Shown here one piece after another: positions 1 through 7,902 of a stretch of DNA of 64,000 nucleotides. The translations under genes were made by a program, and so were the position numbers. Position 1 is the first letter of the stretch. Each line of letters opens with the position of its first letter. The notes beneath the pieces were generated by a model. That model searched no databases. It saw nothing but the letters and a program-made list of their open reading frames with translations, and was not told where the DNA came from. Source of the stretch: Flavobacterium sp. Sd200 (GTDB lineage Bacteria; Bacteroidota; Bacteroidia; Flavobacteriales; Flavobacteriaceae); NCBI RefSeq assembly GCF_009826935.1, contig NZ_WUMN01000007.1, forward strand, positions 140,141-204,140. Direction: 5' to 3'.

Positions 1-1421
1 TTATTGCCAAAATTCGCAAACCTGTGGCCGGCCTTAACGCTGCGTTTGTAAACGTAGGTTTCGAAAAAGATGCATTTTTGCATTATCACGACCTTGGGCC
101 TAACCTCCCTTCTTTGCTGAAATTCTTAAAACTTGTAAGCGCAGGTAAATTAAAAGATTATTCCCTTAAATCTTTTCCGTTTGAAAAAGAGATCGATAAA
201 GATGGTGCCATAGCAGATGTGCTTAGCGCCAACCAGTCGGTACTCGTTCAGGTGGTAAAAGAACCCATCAGTACCAAAGGGCCGCGCATAAGCTCTGAGC
301 TTTCGCTGGCAGGCCGTTATGTGGTGCTGGTACCTTTTTCTGACAGGATATCTATTTCGCAAAAAATAGAGAGCAAAGAAGAAAAAGACCGCCTTAAAAG
401 GCTCGTGCAGTCTATAAGGCCAAAAGGCTTTGGTGTTATTGTGCGAACAGTAGCCGAAGGGAAAAAAGTTGCAGAACTGGATCGCGACCTGCAAAACCTG
501 CTCGATAAATGGACAGGTATGTGCAAGCGCATTCCAAGTGCCCATCATCCAAGCAAAGTATTGGGCGAGGTTAACAAAGCCTCATCTATACTTCGCGACG
601 TATTTAATGACACCTTTACAGGTGTTTATGTAGATGATGAGGACCTGTTTTATCAAACCAAGGAGTATCTGCAGGAGATAGCTCCCCATAAAGCCAATAT
701 CGTTAAGCATTACCAAAGTAAGGAACTGCCTTTATTTGAAAAATACAATATAGAAAGGCAAATAAAAACCTCTTTTGGCAAAACGGTATCTATGAGCAAA
801 GGCGCCTACCTTATTATAGAGCATACAGAAGCGCTGCACGTTATAGACGTAAACAGCGGAAACCGTTCTAACAAGGCCCTGAGCCAGGAAGATACTGCCC
901 TGGAAGTAAACCTTATTGCTGCTGCCGAAATTGCAAGGCAGCTAAGGTTGAGAGATATGGGAGGTATTATTGTTGTCGATTTTATAGATATGTCTAACCC
1001 CGACAACCGTAAGAAACTTTTTGACTTCCTGAGGGAAGAGATGAGCGACGATAAAGCTAAACACAAGATCCTGCCACCGAGTAAATTTGGCCTTGTGCAA
1101 ATTACACGGCAAAGGGTGCGACCGGAGGTAAATATTAAAACTAAGGAGGAAGACCCGAACAATGTAAATTCGGAGATCGAAGCCCCAATATTAGTAATAG
1201 ACCGCATATCGGCCGACCTTGAAAGAATTTTGAGGAACCATAAAAAAGTAGCGCTAAACGCCCACCCGTTTGTGGCAGCCTACTTAACTAAGGGTTTCCC
1301 GTCCATTCGCACTAAATGGTATTTAGAGCACAAAAAATGGATAAAAGTTATACCACGTGACGCTTACACGTATTTAGAATACCACTTTTTTGATAGCAAA
1401 GGAAACGCTATCGCAGAATAG
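1..1421 (+). CDS. rng: Ribonuclease E/G family protein, 3' part
   Basis: This is the C-terminal 473 codons of an RNase E/G endoribonuclease, which cleaves single-stranded AU-rich RNA in rRNA 5' maturation and mRNA decay. The reading frame is already open at base 3 (residues IAKIRKPVAGLNAAF), so the N-terminus lies left of the window; the GTG at 24 is internal. The sequence shows the S1-domain tail (NAAFVNVGFEKDAFLHYHDL), the 5'-sensor/DNase I-like region, and the two acidic metal-binding segments VIDVNSGN (about base 840) and IIVVDFIDM (about base 970). The tail QITRQRVRPEVNIKT has no visible CxxC zinc-link, unlike E. coli RNase E; from memory this is normal for Bacteroidota homologues. A strong intrinsic terminator follows the stop. 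The family call is firm; the exact G-versus-E naming is not. Confidence 0.93.
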   Translation, partial: IAKIRKPVAGLNAAFVNVGFEKDAFLHYHDLGPNLPSLLKFLKLVSAGKLKDYSLKSFPFEKEIDKDGAIADVLSANQSVLVQVVKEPISTKGPRISSELSLAGRYVVLVPFSDRISISQKIESKEEKDRLKRLVQSIRPKGFGVIVRTVAEGKKVAELDRDLQNLLDKWTGMCKRIPSAHHPSKVLGEVNKASSILRDVFNDTFTGVYVDDEDLFYQTKEYLQEIAPHKANIVKHYQSKELPLFEKYNIERQIKTSFGKTVSMSKGAYLIIEHTEALHVIDVNSGNRSNKALSQEDTALEVNLIAAAEIARQLRLRDMGGIIVVDFIDMSNPDNRKKLFDFLREEMSDDKAKHKILPPSKFGLVQITRQRVRPEVNIKTKEEDPNNVNSEIEAPILVIDRISADLERILRNHKKVALNAHPFVAAYLTKGFPSIRTKWYLEHKKWIKVIPRDAYTYLEYHFFDSKGNAIAE

Positions 1422-1424
1422 CAA

Positions 1425-1457
1425 AACCGCCTTTACTGATGTAAGGGCGGTTTTTTT
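1425..1457 (+). terminator. Intrinsic terminator after rng
   Basis: An 11-bp stem (AACCGCCTTTA pairing with TAAGGGCGGTT, one G-T pair) with a 6-nt loop is followed by a T run, starting three bases after the rng stop. Confidence 0.9.
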
Positions 1458-1521
1458 GTTTGGATGAGGTTTTCTGTGTTTTATGTTAAAATTTATTAGG
1501 TATGTTTGTGGAAAATACTAA

Positions 1522-2031
1522 ATGCATAATATTGAACAATTTTTATCGGAGTTTCATGAAAAAGACGCTAAATTAGTTTTTGATTTTTTTATTGTTTTTT
1601 CGAGATTTGAGTATTCTCTAAAAAGGTCTGGATTTGTTATTAGTCCACGTGGACATGCCGAACCTGATTGGGGAAAATTTATAAAGTCGGTTGAAAATCA
1701 ATTTAATTATTGCTTAAGTCAAAAAACCGATTTGTTAGAGGCAGCTAAATATATAGAGAATGCTCCTCCAAAACAGCAAATAGTGGCAGGTAATGAACTT
1801 GAATGGAAAGACACCAGTTTTAATAGTCGTTTTTCATTCGCTAAGAACCTCTCTTTCTTTATAAGAATTATTAGAAATAATCTTTTTCACGGAGGGAAAT
1901 TTCCTGGAAGATTCGAAAAAGATGTTGCACGAGACCACCAATTATTAACTAATGCGTTGATAATTTTAAATTGTTGGATAGAACTTAATCCTGATGTGTG
2001 TACTAATTTTATGTCTAAAATTCATGAATAG
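1522..2031 (+). CDS. HEPN-motif hypothetical protein
   Basis: A 169-residue, AT-rich, mostly helical ORF with no signal peptide or membrane segment. Near the C-terminus it has the motif RNNLFH (R118 to H123), which fits the R-x4-6-H signature of HEPN RNase or RNA-binding domains, inside a helical stretch (SFFIRIIRNNLFHGGKF). HEPN proteins are often toxins or defence effectors. No antitoxin-like partner is adjacent, since the nearest downstream gene is 400 bp away. Base composition is poorer in GC than the flanking rng and lipoprotein genes, which suggests acquisition by transfer. I do not recognise the rest of the protein. Its function as a nuclease is inference from one motif. Confidence 0.72.
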   Translation: MHNIEQFLSEFHEKDAKLVFDFFIVFSRFEYSLKRSGFVISPRGHAEPDWGKFIKSVENQFNYCLSQKTDLLEAAKYIENAPPKQQIVAGNELEWKDTSFNSRFSFAKNLSFFIRIIRNNLFHGGKFPGRFEKDVARDHQLLTNALIILNCWIELNPDVCTNFMSKIHE

Positions 2032-2092
2032 TATGGTTTAATAGCTACAAGGTTTACAAAACATTAGTGTTCGGAACACGAATAAGGTCAGT

Positions 2093-2250
2093 TCAGCTCC
2101 GTTAGGAGCGACATGTCTATAGAAAAATGTATGTGATTTCTGTTAGCTTCGTAGAAGCGGCATTTGAAAAATTAATATGCCACCCCTCCGGGGCTTTGTA
2201 ACCTCTTGTATTTATAGACTATAAACATATCGTCCCTTTGGAACTTAGCT
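2093..2250. repeat. REP-like cluster: two direct and two inverted units
   Basis: Four related units of about 22 bp lie in a gene-free stretch. Two are in plus orientation: AGCTCCGTTAGGAGCGACAT at 2095-2114 and AGCTTCGTAGAAGCGGCATT at 2145-2164. Two are in minus orientation: the complement of AGCCCCGGAGGGGTGGCATA at 2175-2198 and a more diverged copy at 2225-2250. Each unit is a small hairpin (GCTCC/GGAGC, GCTTC/GAAGC, GCCCC/GGGG) followed by a conserved RCATRTG-like tail. Units 1 and 4 also share a downstream TATAG motif. The convergent pairs resemble REP/BIME-type interspersed elements. The rest of the 2032-2447 gap shows nothing else that I can support. Confidence 0.7.
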
Positions 2251-2447
2251 TACAGTACAAAATTATCTTCCTAATACCTGTGTTTATAAAACCTTACAGG
2301 TTTAAAATAGCCGTACATATAAATTTAGATATATTCGGTAAAAAGTTTTTAACCCCATGCACAACCTTTAGCCTGGCTTTAATATATCTTTAATACTCTG
2401 CTGTTTAGCTTTTTATTAAATTTAGGTATAACAAAAAAGAAAAAGCC

Positions 2448-2849
2448 ATGAAAAAGATACTTACACTTTTGCTTTGCACGGTTATGTTGTGTGCATGTTC
2501 TGACGACGACGATAATGCAAACGGCAACAGCAACCTTAACGGTAGCTGGAATATGGATACCTATACCGCCTTTATGGATGTTTTGCCCGTGCTCGAAGAG
2601 GGCGATATTACATGGACGTTTACCAATAACGGCGCAACACTTACAGTAAACAACACTGTTCAGGATGAATATCCTTACATGCTGGCGTCGGGTACTTATA
2701 GCGTAATTGCACAAAGCAACTATGTTTCTATAAATGTAGCCGAGGGCGAGTTCCAAAAATATGATTATACTGTAAACAACGGTATTTTGGTGCTTACCGA
2801 TACCAACGAAAGCGGCGACGGCCCTGTTATACAGTTTAGTATGAATTAG
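2448..2849 (+). CDS. Small lipoprotein, lipocalin-like
   Basis: A 133-residue lipoprotein. The signal peptide ends in a clear lipobox (LLCTVMLCAC, cysteine at residue 17) followed directly by SDDDD, the acidic pattern that in Bacteroidota directs lipoproteins to the cell surface. The mature part begins with a low-complexity N-rich linker and then the lipocalin-like motif LNGSWNMDTYT and alternating beta-strand patterns to the end. This fits the small one-domain lipocalin-like lipoproteins common in this phylum, but the sequence indicates no ligand. It stands alone, with the repeat cluster upstream and an inverted-repeat element just after its stop. Confidence 0.85.
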   Translation: MKKILTLLLCTVMLCACSDDDDNANGNSNLNGSWNMDTYTAFMDVLPVLEEGDITWTFTNNGATLTVNNTVQDEYPYMLASGTYSVIAQSNYVSINVAEGEFQKYDYTVNNGILVLTDTNESGDGPVIQFSMN

Positions 2850-2856
2850 TACTGGT

Positions 2857-2933
2857 GTTCCATTTCGACGATAGGAGAAATCTCTTGTAATAATAATTAG
2901 AGATTTCTCCACTTCGCCACGTTCGAAATGGAA
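2857..2933. repeat. Nested inverted-repeat element
   Basis: Outer arms TTCCATTTCGA (2858-2868) and TCGAAATGGAA (2923-2933) are perfect complements. Inside them GGAGAAATCTCT (2874-2885) pairs perfectly with AGAGATTTCTCC (2899-2910). The whole can fold into a long cruciform or RNA hairpin. A related element lies at 38641-38729, sharing the ATTTCTCCACT core and the ATTCCATTT outer arms. It may act as a terminator for the lipoprotein gene, but there is no T tract. Confidence 0.75.
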
Positions 2934-3056
2934 TATCTTTCAACCAATACCTAAAACCCTTTACCCAATACCTTTTACCTATTTCCCAATACCCCAACCG
3001 TAATTCTGTATCATCTTTCCGCTCATCTGTATAAGAAGCATGGCGCATTGAGGGCA

Positions 3057-3064
3057 TAACTTTG
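3057..3064 (+). promoter_or_regulatory. Candidate -7 element for the SDR gene
   Basis: TAACTTTG matches the Bacteroidota -7 consensus TAnnTTTG and lies 29 bp before the SDR start codon. No convincing -33 TTG is seen at the right spacing. Confidence 0.45.
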
Positions 3065-3093
3065 CCTTATCAATAACAATAAAAATAACAGTC

Positions 3094-3915
3094 ATGTCTA
3101 AAACAATTTTTATAACAGGAGCCTCAAGAGGATTTGGTAAACTATGGGCAGAAGCCTTTTTAAAACGCGGAGACAGGGTAGTGGCCACCGCCCGAAATAC
3201 AGATGCACTTAACGATCTTGTGGCTCAATATGGTGATGCTATACTGCCTGTAAAACTCGATGTGAACAATCGCGCCGACAGTCTTGCAGCCGTTGCAAAA
3301 GCTAAAGAACACTTTGGTACTATAGACGCTATAATCAACAATGCCGGTTACGGACATTTTGGAACAATCGAAGAAACCACTGAAACCGAAGCCCGCAACC
3401 AAATTGAAACCAACGTTTTTGGTTTGCTATGGATAACCCAGGCCATTCTTCCGGTATTCAGGGCTCAGGGACATGGGCATATCATACAGGTAAGCAGTAT
3501 TTTGGGCATTGTTACATTGCCGTTGCTTGGGGTTTATAACGCTTCTAAATGGGCGGTTGAGGGCATTAGCGAAACACTTGCCCAGGAAGTAAAACAGTTT
3601 GGAATCAACGTATCGTTGGTGGAGCCTAACGGATATTCTACCGACTGGGGTGGTTCAAGTGCTGTGCAAAGCGAACCAATAGAGGTGTATGACAACCTGC
3701 GCCAGTCTTTTGCCGAAACTGCACAGCAGGATGGTTTTTATGGCGATCCGGAAGCTACATCTGAAGCTATACTTAAACTGGTAGATGCACAACAGCCTCC
3801 ATTACGCCTGTTTTTAGGTAAACACACGCTGCCATGGGCTAAACAGGTTTATGAAAGCCGTATTGCCGAATGGAACGAATGGGATGAAGTAGCTGTTGCT
3901 GCACACGGAAATTAA
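3094..3915 (+). CDS. Short-chain dehydrogenase/reductase
   Basis: A 273-residue classical SDR oxidoreductase, expected to be cytoplasmic and NAD(P)-dependent. The Rossmann nucleotide-binding motif TGASRGFG is at the N-terminus (residues 8-15), followed by the NNAG motif, the catalytic Ser in VSSILG and the YxxxK pair in GVYNASKWA. The arginine pattern after the third strand (TARNTD) favours NADP(H). The C-terminal part (PWAKQVYESRIAEW) resembles the SDR subgroup often annotated as oxidoreductase of unknown substrate. The AraC-type gene 62 bp downstream on the same strand is a plausible regulator; a hairpin lies between them. The substrate is unknown. Confidence 0.93.
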   Translation: MSKTIFITGASRGFGKLWAEAFLKRGDRVVATARNTDALNDLVAQYGDAILPVKLDVNNRADSLAAVAKAKEHFGTIDAIINNAGYGHFGTIEETTETEARNQIETNVFGLLWITQAILPVFRAQGHGHIIQVSSILGIVTLPLLGVYNASKWAVEGISETLAQEVKQFGINVSLVEPNGYSTDWGGSSAVQSEPIEVYDNLRQSFAETAQQDGFYGDPEATSEAILKLVDAQQPPLRLFLGKHTLPWAKQVYESRIAEWNEWDEVAVAAHGN

Positions 3916-3937
3916 TATGTCATTATTTTGTAAATTA

Positions 3938-3964
3938 GCAGTGCCCAATTCCGGGCACTGCTTT
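3938..3964 (+). terminator. Hairpin after the SDR gene
   Basis: A perfect 9-bp stem (GCAGTGCCC / GGGCACTGC) with a 6-nt loop and a short T stretch. It lies between the SDR stop and the AraC-type gene, so it probably uncouples the two. Confidence 0.7.
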
Positions 3965-3977
3965 ACCTTTTTATGTT

Positions 3978-4874
3978 ATGAAACATTATACCAGTATTAG
4001 CGAACTGAACCGCGATGCGGGTTTTCCTGCACCCGAAAATCCTTTTTTGGGACTTGTGGAATGCGAAAAGCTTAATCCTTGTGATATAACCGAAGGGGCT
4101 TTTACGAGCGATTTTTATGCTATTATGTTTAAAAAGATGAAAGCCGGTGTTATTAATTACGGGCGCACACGCTATGACCATGAAAATGGGTCGTTGTCTT
4201 TTATAAAACCCAGACAGATCGTAGAGATTAAAGATGTAGAGCTTGAAGAGCGGGGCTTTATTATCTATGTGCATGAAGATTACCTTAACGGACACATACT
4301 GCACAATGATATTAAAAAGTATGGGTTCTTTGATTATGAGGCGAATGAGGCACTGCATCTTTCGCCCCGTGAGGAGGAAATTATATGGGAACTTTTTACA
4401 AAGATTACAACCGAATATAATAATACCCAGGACGAGTACACCCGCGATATTATACTTACGCACATAGATTCGATACTTAAATATTCGCAACGCTTTTATA
4501 AGCGGCAGTTTATTAACCGTACAGAGCTTTCGGGCAAAACAGTATCTAAATTTAATGAATTGCTAACGTCTTATTTTGATAGCGGAAAGTTAAAGCTTAA
4601 CGGGCTGCCCAATGTAAAACAAATGGCAGAAGAGCTAAATACCTCACCGCGCTATCTGAGCGATTTGCTAAGACAGGAAACCGGGAAGACCGCGTTAGAG
4701 CTTATACATATTTTTCTTATCGCCGAAGCTAAGAACATGCTGCAAAGTACTGCAAACACTGTAGCTGAAACAGCCTATGTGTTAGGGTTTGAAAATCCGC
4801 CCTATTTTTCGCGGCTGTTTAAAAAGGAAACCGGGCTAACACCTGTAGCGTATCGAAACCAGTTTTTAAATTAA
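3978..4874 (+). CDS. AraC-family transcriptional regulator
   Basis: A 298-residue regulator with an N-terminal sensing region of about 190 residues and a C-terminal AraC/XylS DNA-binding domain. The first helix-turn-helix is visible in VKQMAEELNTSPRYLSDLLR and the second in TVAETAYVLGFENPPYFSRL, followed by the typical FKKETGLTPVAYR ending. This architecture is common in Bacteroidota and often regulates a neighbouring oxidoreductase. The SDR gene immediately upstream is the natural target candidate, by context only. The start codon at 3978 is the first ATG after the intergenic hairpin. Confidence 0.92.
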   Translation: MKHYTSISELNRDAGFPAPENPFLGLVECEKLNPCDITEGAFTSDFYAIMFKKMKAGVINYGRTRYDHENGSLSFIKPRQIVEIKDVELEERGFIIYVHEDYLNGHILHNDIKKYGFFDYEANEALHLSPREEEIIWELFTKITTEYNNTQDEYTRDIILTHIDSILKYSQRFYKRQFINRTELSGKTVSKFNELLTSYFDSGKLKLNGLPNVKQMAEELNTSPRYLSDLLRQETGKTALELIHIFLIAEAKNMLQSTANTVAETAYVLGFENPPYFSRLFKKETGLTPVAYRNQFLN

Positions 4875-4941
4875 GGTTTGTTACTGTGGGAATACTTTAA
4901 ATATTGTAAGCATAAATATGTAGTAGAGGCTCAAAGTTTAC

Positions 4942-4994
4942 AGATTGCTTTTTTTACGCATCGTCACTGCAAGTTACGAAGCAATCTTTTTTTG
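4942..4994 (+). terminator. Long hairpin with T tract after araC-type gene
   Basis: AGATTGCT (4942-4949) pairs with AGCAATCT (4980-4987), followed by a T run. The 30-nt loop is long, and the sequence resembles dispersed intergenic elements I have seen in flavobacterial genomes. The reverse strand faces the end of aat, so it may serve both genes. Confidence 0.5.
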
Positions 4995-5026
4995 TAAATG
5001 TTGTCTTTTGTGTTGCCGCAATAATT

Positions 5027-5665
5027 TTATGCACCCCGAAGTACTTCCAAAAAATCTTCTCTTAAAATTTCTGAGGCACCAAGGCTTTCAAGGTGGTCGT
5101 TGTGCACCTGGCAGTCCAAAAGCCTGTAGTTTTCCTGTTCCAGTTTTTTTGCAAGGGCAATAAATGCCACTTTACTGGCATTGGGCATTAAAGAAAACAT
5201 GCTTTCGCCGCAAAAAATATGACCAAGGTCTACGCCATATAATCCGCCTGCAAGCTGTCCGTCATACCATACTTCTACTGATTTTGCATAGCCAAGTTCG
5301 TTCAGTTTACAATAGGCATTAACCATTTCGGGAGTAATCCATGTGCCGGGCTGTCCGTCGCGCTTAACGGTGCGGCAGTTGCTTATCACATCTCTAAAGG
5401 CAGTATTAAAAGTAACCGTAAACATGTTTCGGTTCAGTATGTTTCTCATGCTTTTAGAAACCTTGAGGTCGCAAAAAAACAGTACCATGCGCTCCGGAGG
5501 GCTCCACCATAATATGGGTTCATCATCTTCAAACCAAGGAAAAATACCATTACTGTAGGCAAGCATCAGTCTTTCGGGACTAAGGTCTCCGCCAATGGCA
5601 ATAATGCCTTCGGGCGAGGCATAACTAACCGGAGGGAAAAACAGCTCACGCGATAAATAGTACAT
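5027..5665 (-). CDS. aat: Leucyl/phenylalanyl-tRNA--protein transferase
   Basis: A 212-residue L/F-transferase, which attaches Leu or Phe from aminoacyl-tRNA to proteins with N-terminal Arg or Lys, making them N-degron substrates of ClpAP/ClpS. Family motifs are clear: FPPVSYASPEGIIAIGGDLS near the N-terminus, AYSNGIFPWFEDDEPILWWS, and C-terminally GGLYGVDLGHIFCGESMFS with FIALAKKLEQENYRLLDCQ. Length matches the family. It stands alone between the AraC-type gene (convergent) and ahcY (upstream on the same strand, separated by a terminator). Confidence 0.97.
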   Translation of the reverse strand: MYYLSRELFFPPVSYASPEGIIAIGGDLSPERLMLAYSNGIFPWFEDDEPILWWSPPERMVLFFCDLKVSKSMRNILNRNMFTVTFNTAFRDVISNCRTVKRDGQPGTWITPEMVNAYCKLNELGYAKSVEVWYDGQLAGGLYGVDLGHIFCGESMFSLMPNASKVAFIALAKKLEQENYRLLDCQVHNDHLESLGASEILREDFLEVLRGA

Positions 5666-5749
5666 AGTAAATGGTATAAAGCATTATAAAGTTAGGCAAT
5701 ATTAAAAAAGCAGAACGATAATTAGTAGTGCAAAATTATAAGCGTTTTC

Positions 5750-5786
5750 TTTAAAAAGCAAAACCCCCACGAAAGTCGTAGGGGTT
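5750..5786 (-). terminator. Intrinsic terminator of ahcY
   Basis: On the minus strand an 11-bp stem (AACCCCTACGA / TCGTGGGGGTT, one mismatch) with a 3-nt loop is followed by TTTTGCTTTTT. It sits 65 bp after the ahcY stop codon. Confidence 0.85.
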
Positions 5787-5851
5787 GCTATAATTACGAA
5801 TTAAACTTAGAATCGAGTTCAATCTAAAATCTTAACTCTAAAATCTAAGAA

Positions 5852-7168
5852 TTAATAACGGTAGTATTCCGGTTTAAACGGACCTTCTACAGCCACACCA
5901 ATGTAAGCAGCCTGGCCTTCGCTAAGCGTTTCAAGTTCTACACCCAGTTTGGCAAGGTGTAACGATGCTACTTTTTCGTCAAGGTGTTTAGGTAGCATGT
6001 ACACTTCGTTTTTATAGTTTGCACTGTTAGCCCAAAGCTCTAATTGTGCAAGTGTTTGGTTTGTAAACGAGTTACTCATTACAAAGCTTGGGTGGCCTGT
6101 TGCACAGCCAAGGTTTACTAGACGGCCTTCGGCAAGTATAAGTATGTCTTTACCGGCAATAGTATATTTGTCTACCTGAGGCTTGATCTCAACTTTACTT
6201 GCTCCGTGGTTGGCATTAAGCCATGCCATATCAATTTCGTTATCAAAGTGGCCAATGTTACAAACAACTGTTTTATCTTTCATTTGCTCAAAATGGCGGC
6301 CTACCACGATGTCTTTATTACCGGTAGTAGTTATAATAATATCGGCGTTTGCAATAACGGTATCCAGTTTTTTAACTTCATAACCGTCCATAGCAGCCTG
6401 TAGTGCACAAATAGGGTCTATTTCAGTAACCGTAACAATAGATCCTGCCCCACGGAACGAAGCGGCTGTACCTTTACCTACGTCGCCATAACCGCACACA
6501 ACTACACGTTTACCTGCAAGCATAAGATCAGTAGCGCGGCGCACTGCATCTACAGCACTTTCTTTACAGCCGTATTTGTTGTCAAATTTAGATTTTGTAA
6601 CGCTGTCGTTAACGTTTATTGCAGGAACAAGCAATGTTCCGTTTTTCATTCTTTCATAAAGGCGGTGTACACCTGTAGTAGTTTCTTCGCTTAAGCCTTT
6701 AATTTCGGCAACAAGCTCCGGAAAACGGTCAAATACCATGTTTGTAAGATCGCCACCATCGTCAAGGATCATGTTAAGTGGTTTACGGTCTTCGCCAAAA
6801 AACAGGGTTTGCTCTATACACCAGTCAAACTCTTCTTCGTTAAGGCCTTTCCATGCATAAACCTGTATTCCGGCAGCGGCAATTGCAGCAGCAGCATGGT
6901 CTTGTGTAGAAAAAATATTACAAGAACTCCAGGTAACTTCTGCACCAAGAGCCACAAGGGTTTCTATAAGTACGGCAGTTTGAATTGTCATGTGCAGGCA
7001 TCCTGCAATACGCGCACCCTTAAGGGGTTGCTGTGCGCCAAACTCACTGCGAAGTGCCATAAGCCCCGGCATTTCGGCCTCTGCAAGCTGTATTTCTTTT
7101 CGTCCCCATTCCGCAAGCGAAATATCCTTTACCTTATAAGCCACAAAAGGCGTTGTTGTAGTACTCAT
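5852..7168 (-). CDS. ahcY: Adenosylhomocysteinase (SAH hydrolase)
   Basis: A 438-residue S-adenosyl-L-homocysteine hydrolase, which splits SAH to adenosine and homocysteine and so relieves product inhibition of methyltransferases. Diagnostic motifs are the substrate region TIQTAVLIETLVALGAEVTW, SSCNIFSTQDHAAAAI, the NAD-binding GYGDVGKGTA, and the C-terminal EAYIGV-type segment near GPFKPEYYRY, which ends in the conserved YRY. Length fits the family. The start ATG at 7168 gives the usual N-terminus. It diverges from the phosphopantetheinyl transferase gene with 81 bp between start codons. Confidence 0.98.
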   Translation of the reverse strand: MSTTTTPFVAYKVKDISLAEWGRKEIQLAEAEMPGLMALRSEFGAQQPLKGARIAGCLHMTIQTAVLIETLVALGAEVTWSSCNIFSTQDHAAAAIAAAGIQVYAWKGLNEEEFDWCIEQTLFFGEDRKPLNMILDDGGDLTNMVFDRFPELVAEIKGLSEETTTGVHRLYERMKNGTLLVPAINVNDSVTKSKFDNKYGCKESAVDAVRRATDLMLAGKRVVVCGYGDVGKGTAASFRGAGSIVTVTEIDPICALQAAMDGYEVKKLDTVIANADIIITTTGNKDIVVGRHFEQMKDKTVVCNIGHFDNEIDMAWLNANHGASKVEIKPQVDKYTIAGKDILILAEGRLVNLGCATGHPSFVMSNSFTNQTLAQLELWANSANYKNEVYMLPKHLDEKVASLHLAKLGVELETLSEGQAAYIGVAVEGPFKPEYYRY

Positions 7169-7177
7169 GAATATTGT

Positions 7178-7210
7178 ATATTTGTATTAGCAAAAATTTT
7201 TGCAAATTTA
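7178..7210. promoter_or_regulatory. Divergent promoter region ahcY / PPTase
   Basis: On the plus strand TATATTTG (about 7178) matches TAnnTTTG, with a TTG 18 bp upstream inside the ahcY start region. On the minus strand TAAATTTG (7203-7210) is a candidate -7 for ahcY. The AT-rich GCAAAAATTTTTGC palindrome lies between the two. Assignment is by consensus only. Confidence 0.45.
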
Positions 7211-7249
7211 GTAAATTGGTTTTATTTGTACCCTTTATAAACCTAATAA

Positions 7250-7879
7250 ATGCCTTTATATAAATCTTTTACTATTAATGACGGTACCCGGCTGTTGGTT
7301 TGGAAGAATACTGAGAGCCTGGAAGATTTATATGCAGCTGTAAAGCTTAAAGATGCCTGTGTGCTTAGAATGAGCGGAATGAAGTCTGAATTGCACAGAA
7401 AAGCCTTTTTGGGAGTACGAATGCTTTTGCAGGAGATAGGGTATTCTGACTTTGACCTGTTTTATGATGCCGAAGGCAAGCCGCACCTAACGGATGGCAT
7501 GAATATATCGATTACACACTCTTATTCTTTTTCGGCTATAATAGTAAGCCGTCAAAATGTAGGGATCGATATGGAGCTGAGGCGCGAAAAAGTAATTACC
7601 ATTGCCGAGAAGTTTTTAGAGACGGAGTTTGCCTATTTAGACCCTACACATCTTACCGAATATGTGCGCAAGCTTATAGTTTTGTGGGGGGTAAAAGAGG
7701 CGGTTTATAAAATGATATCGCGCAGTGGGCTTAGTTTTAAGCAAAACATTGAGGTGCCTCTGTTTTTAATGGAAGATGCAGGTGGGGTGGCAAAGGTTGA
7801 TTTTGAGGAGATAAAGGAACAATATCCTTTTTTCTTTGAAGAGATTGAAGATTTTACCCTGGTATACTGCCTTGGGTAA
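7250..7879 (+). CDS. 4'-phosphopantetheinyl transferase
   Basis: A 209-residue Sfp/AcpS-superfamily enzyme that transfers phosphopantetheine from CoA to a serine of carrier proteins. The two magnesium/CoA motifs are visible: GIDMEL (about residue 104) and WGVKEAVYK (about residue 145), plus the upstream ISITHS segment. The length is that of single-domain Sfp-type enzymes. The only neighbouring clue is ahcY, divergent; no polyketide or peptide synthetase is present, so the target is probably the fatty-acid ACP or an aryl-polyene-type carrier elsewhere. Five bases after its stop begins the PnuC region, so co-transcription is likely. Confidence 0.9.
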   Translation: MPLYKSFTINDGTRLLVWKNTESLEDLYAAVKLKDACVLRMSGMKSELHRKAFLGVRMLLQEIGYSDFDLFYDAEGKPHLTDGMNISITHSYSFSAIIVSRQNVGIDMELRREKVITIAEKFLETEFAYLDPTHLTEYVRKLIVLWGVKEAVYKMISRSGLSFKQNIEVPLFLMEDAGGVAKVDFEEIKEQYPFFFEEIEDFTLVYCLG

Positions 7880-7902
7880 CTAATTTGTTTATAAATTTAC
7901 AA

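Noticed and set aside
24..26. GTG at 24 as the start of the RNase G-type gene
   Set aside because: The frame is open to the window edge with family-typical residues before it, so the true start is outside.
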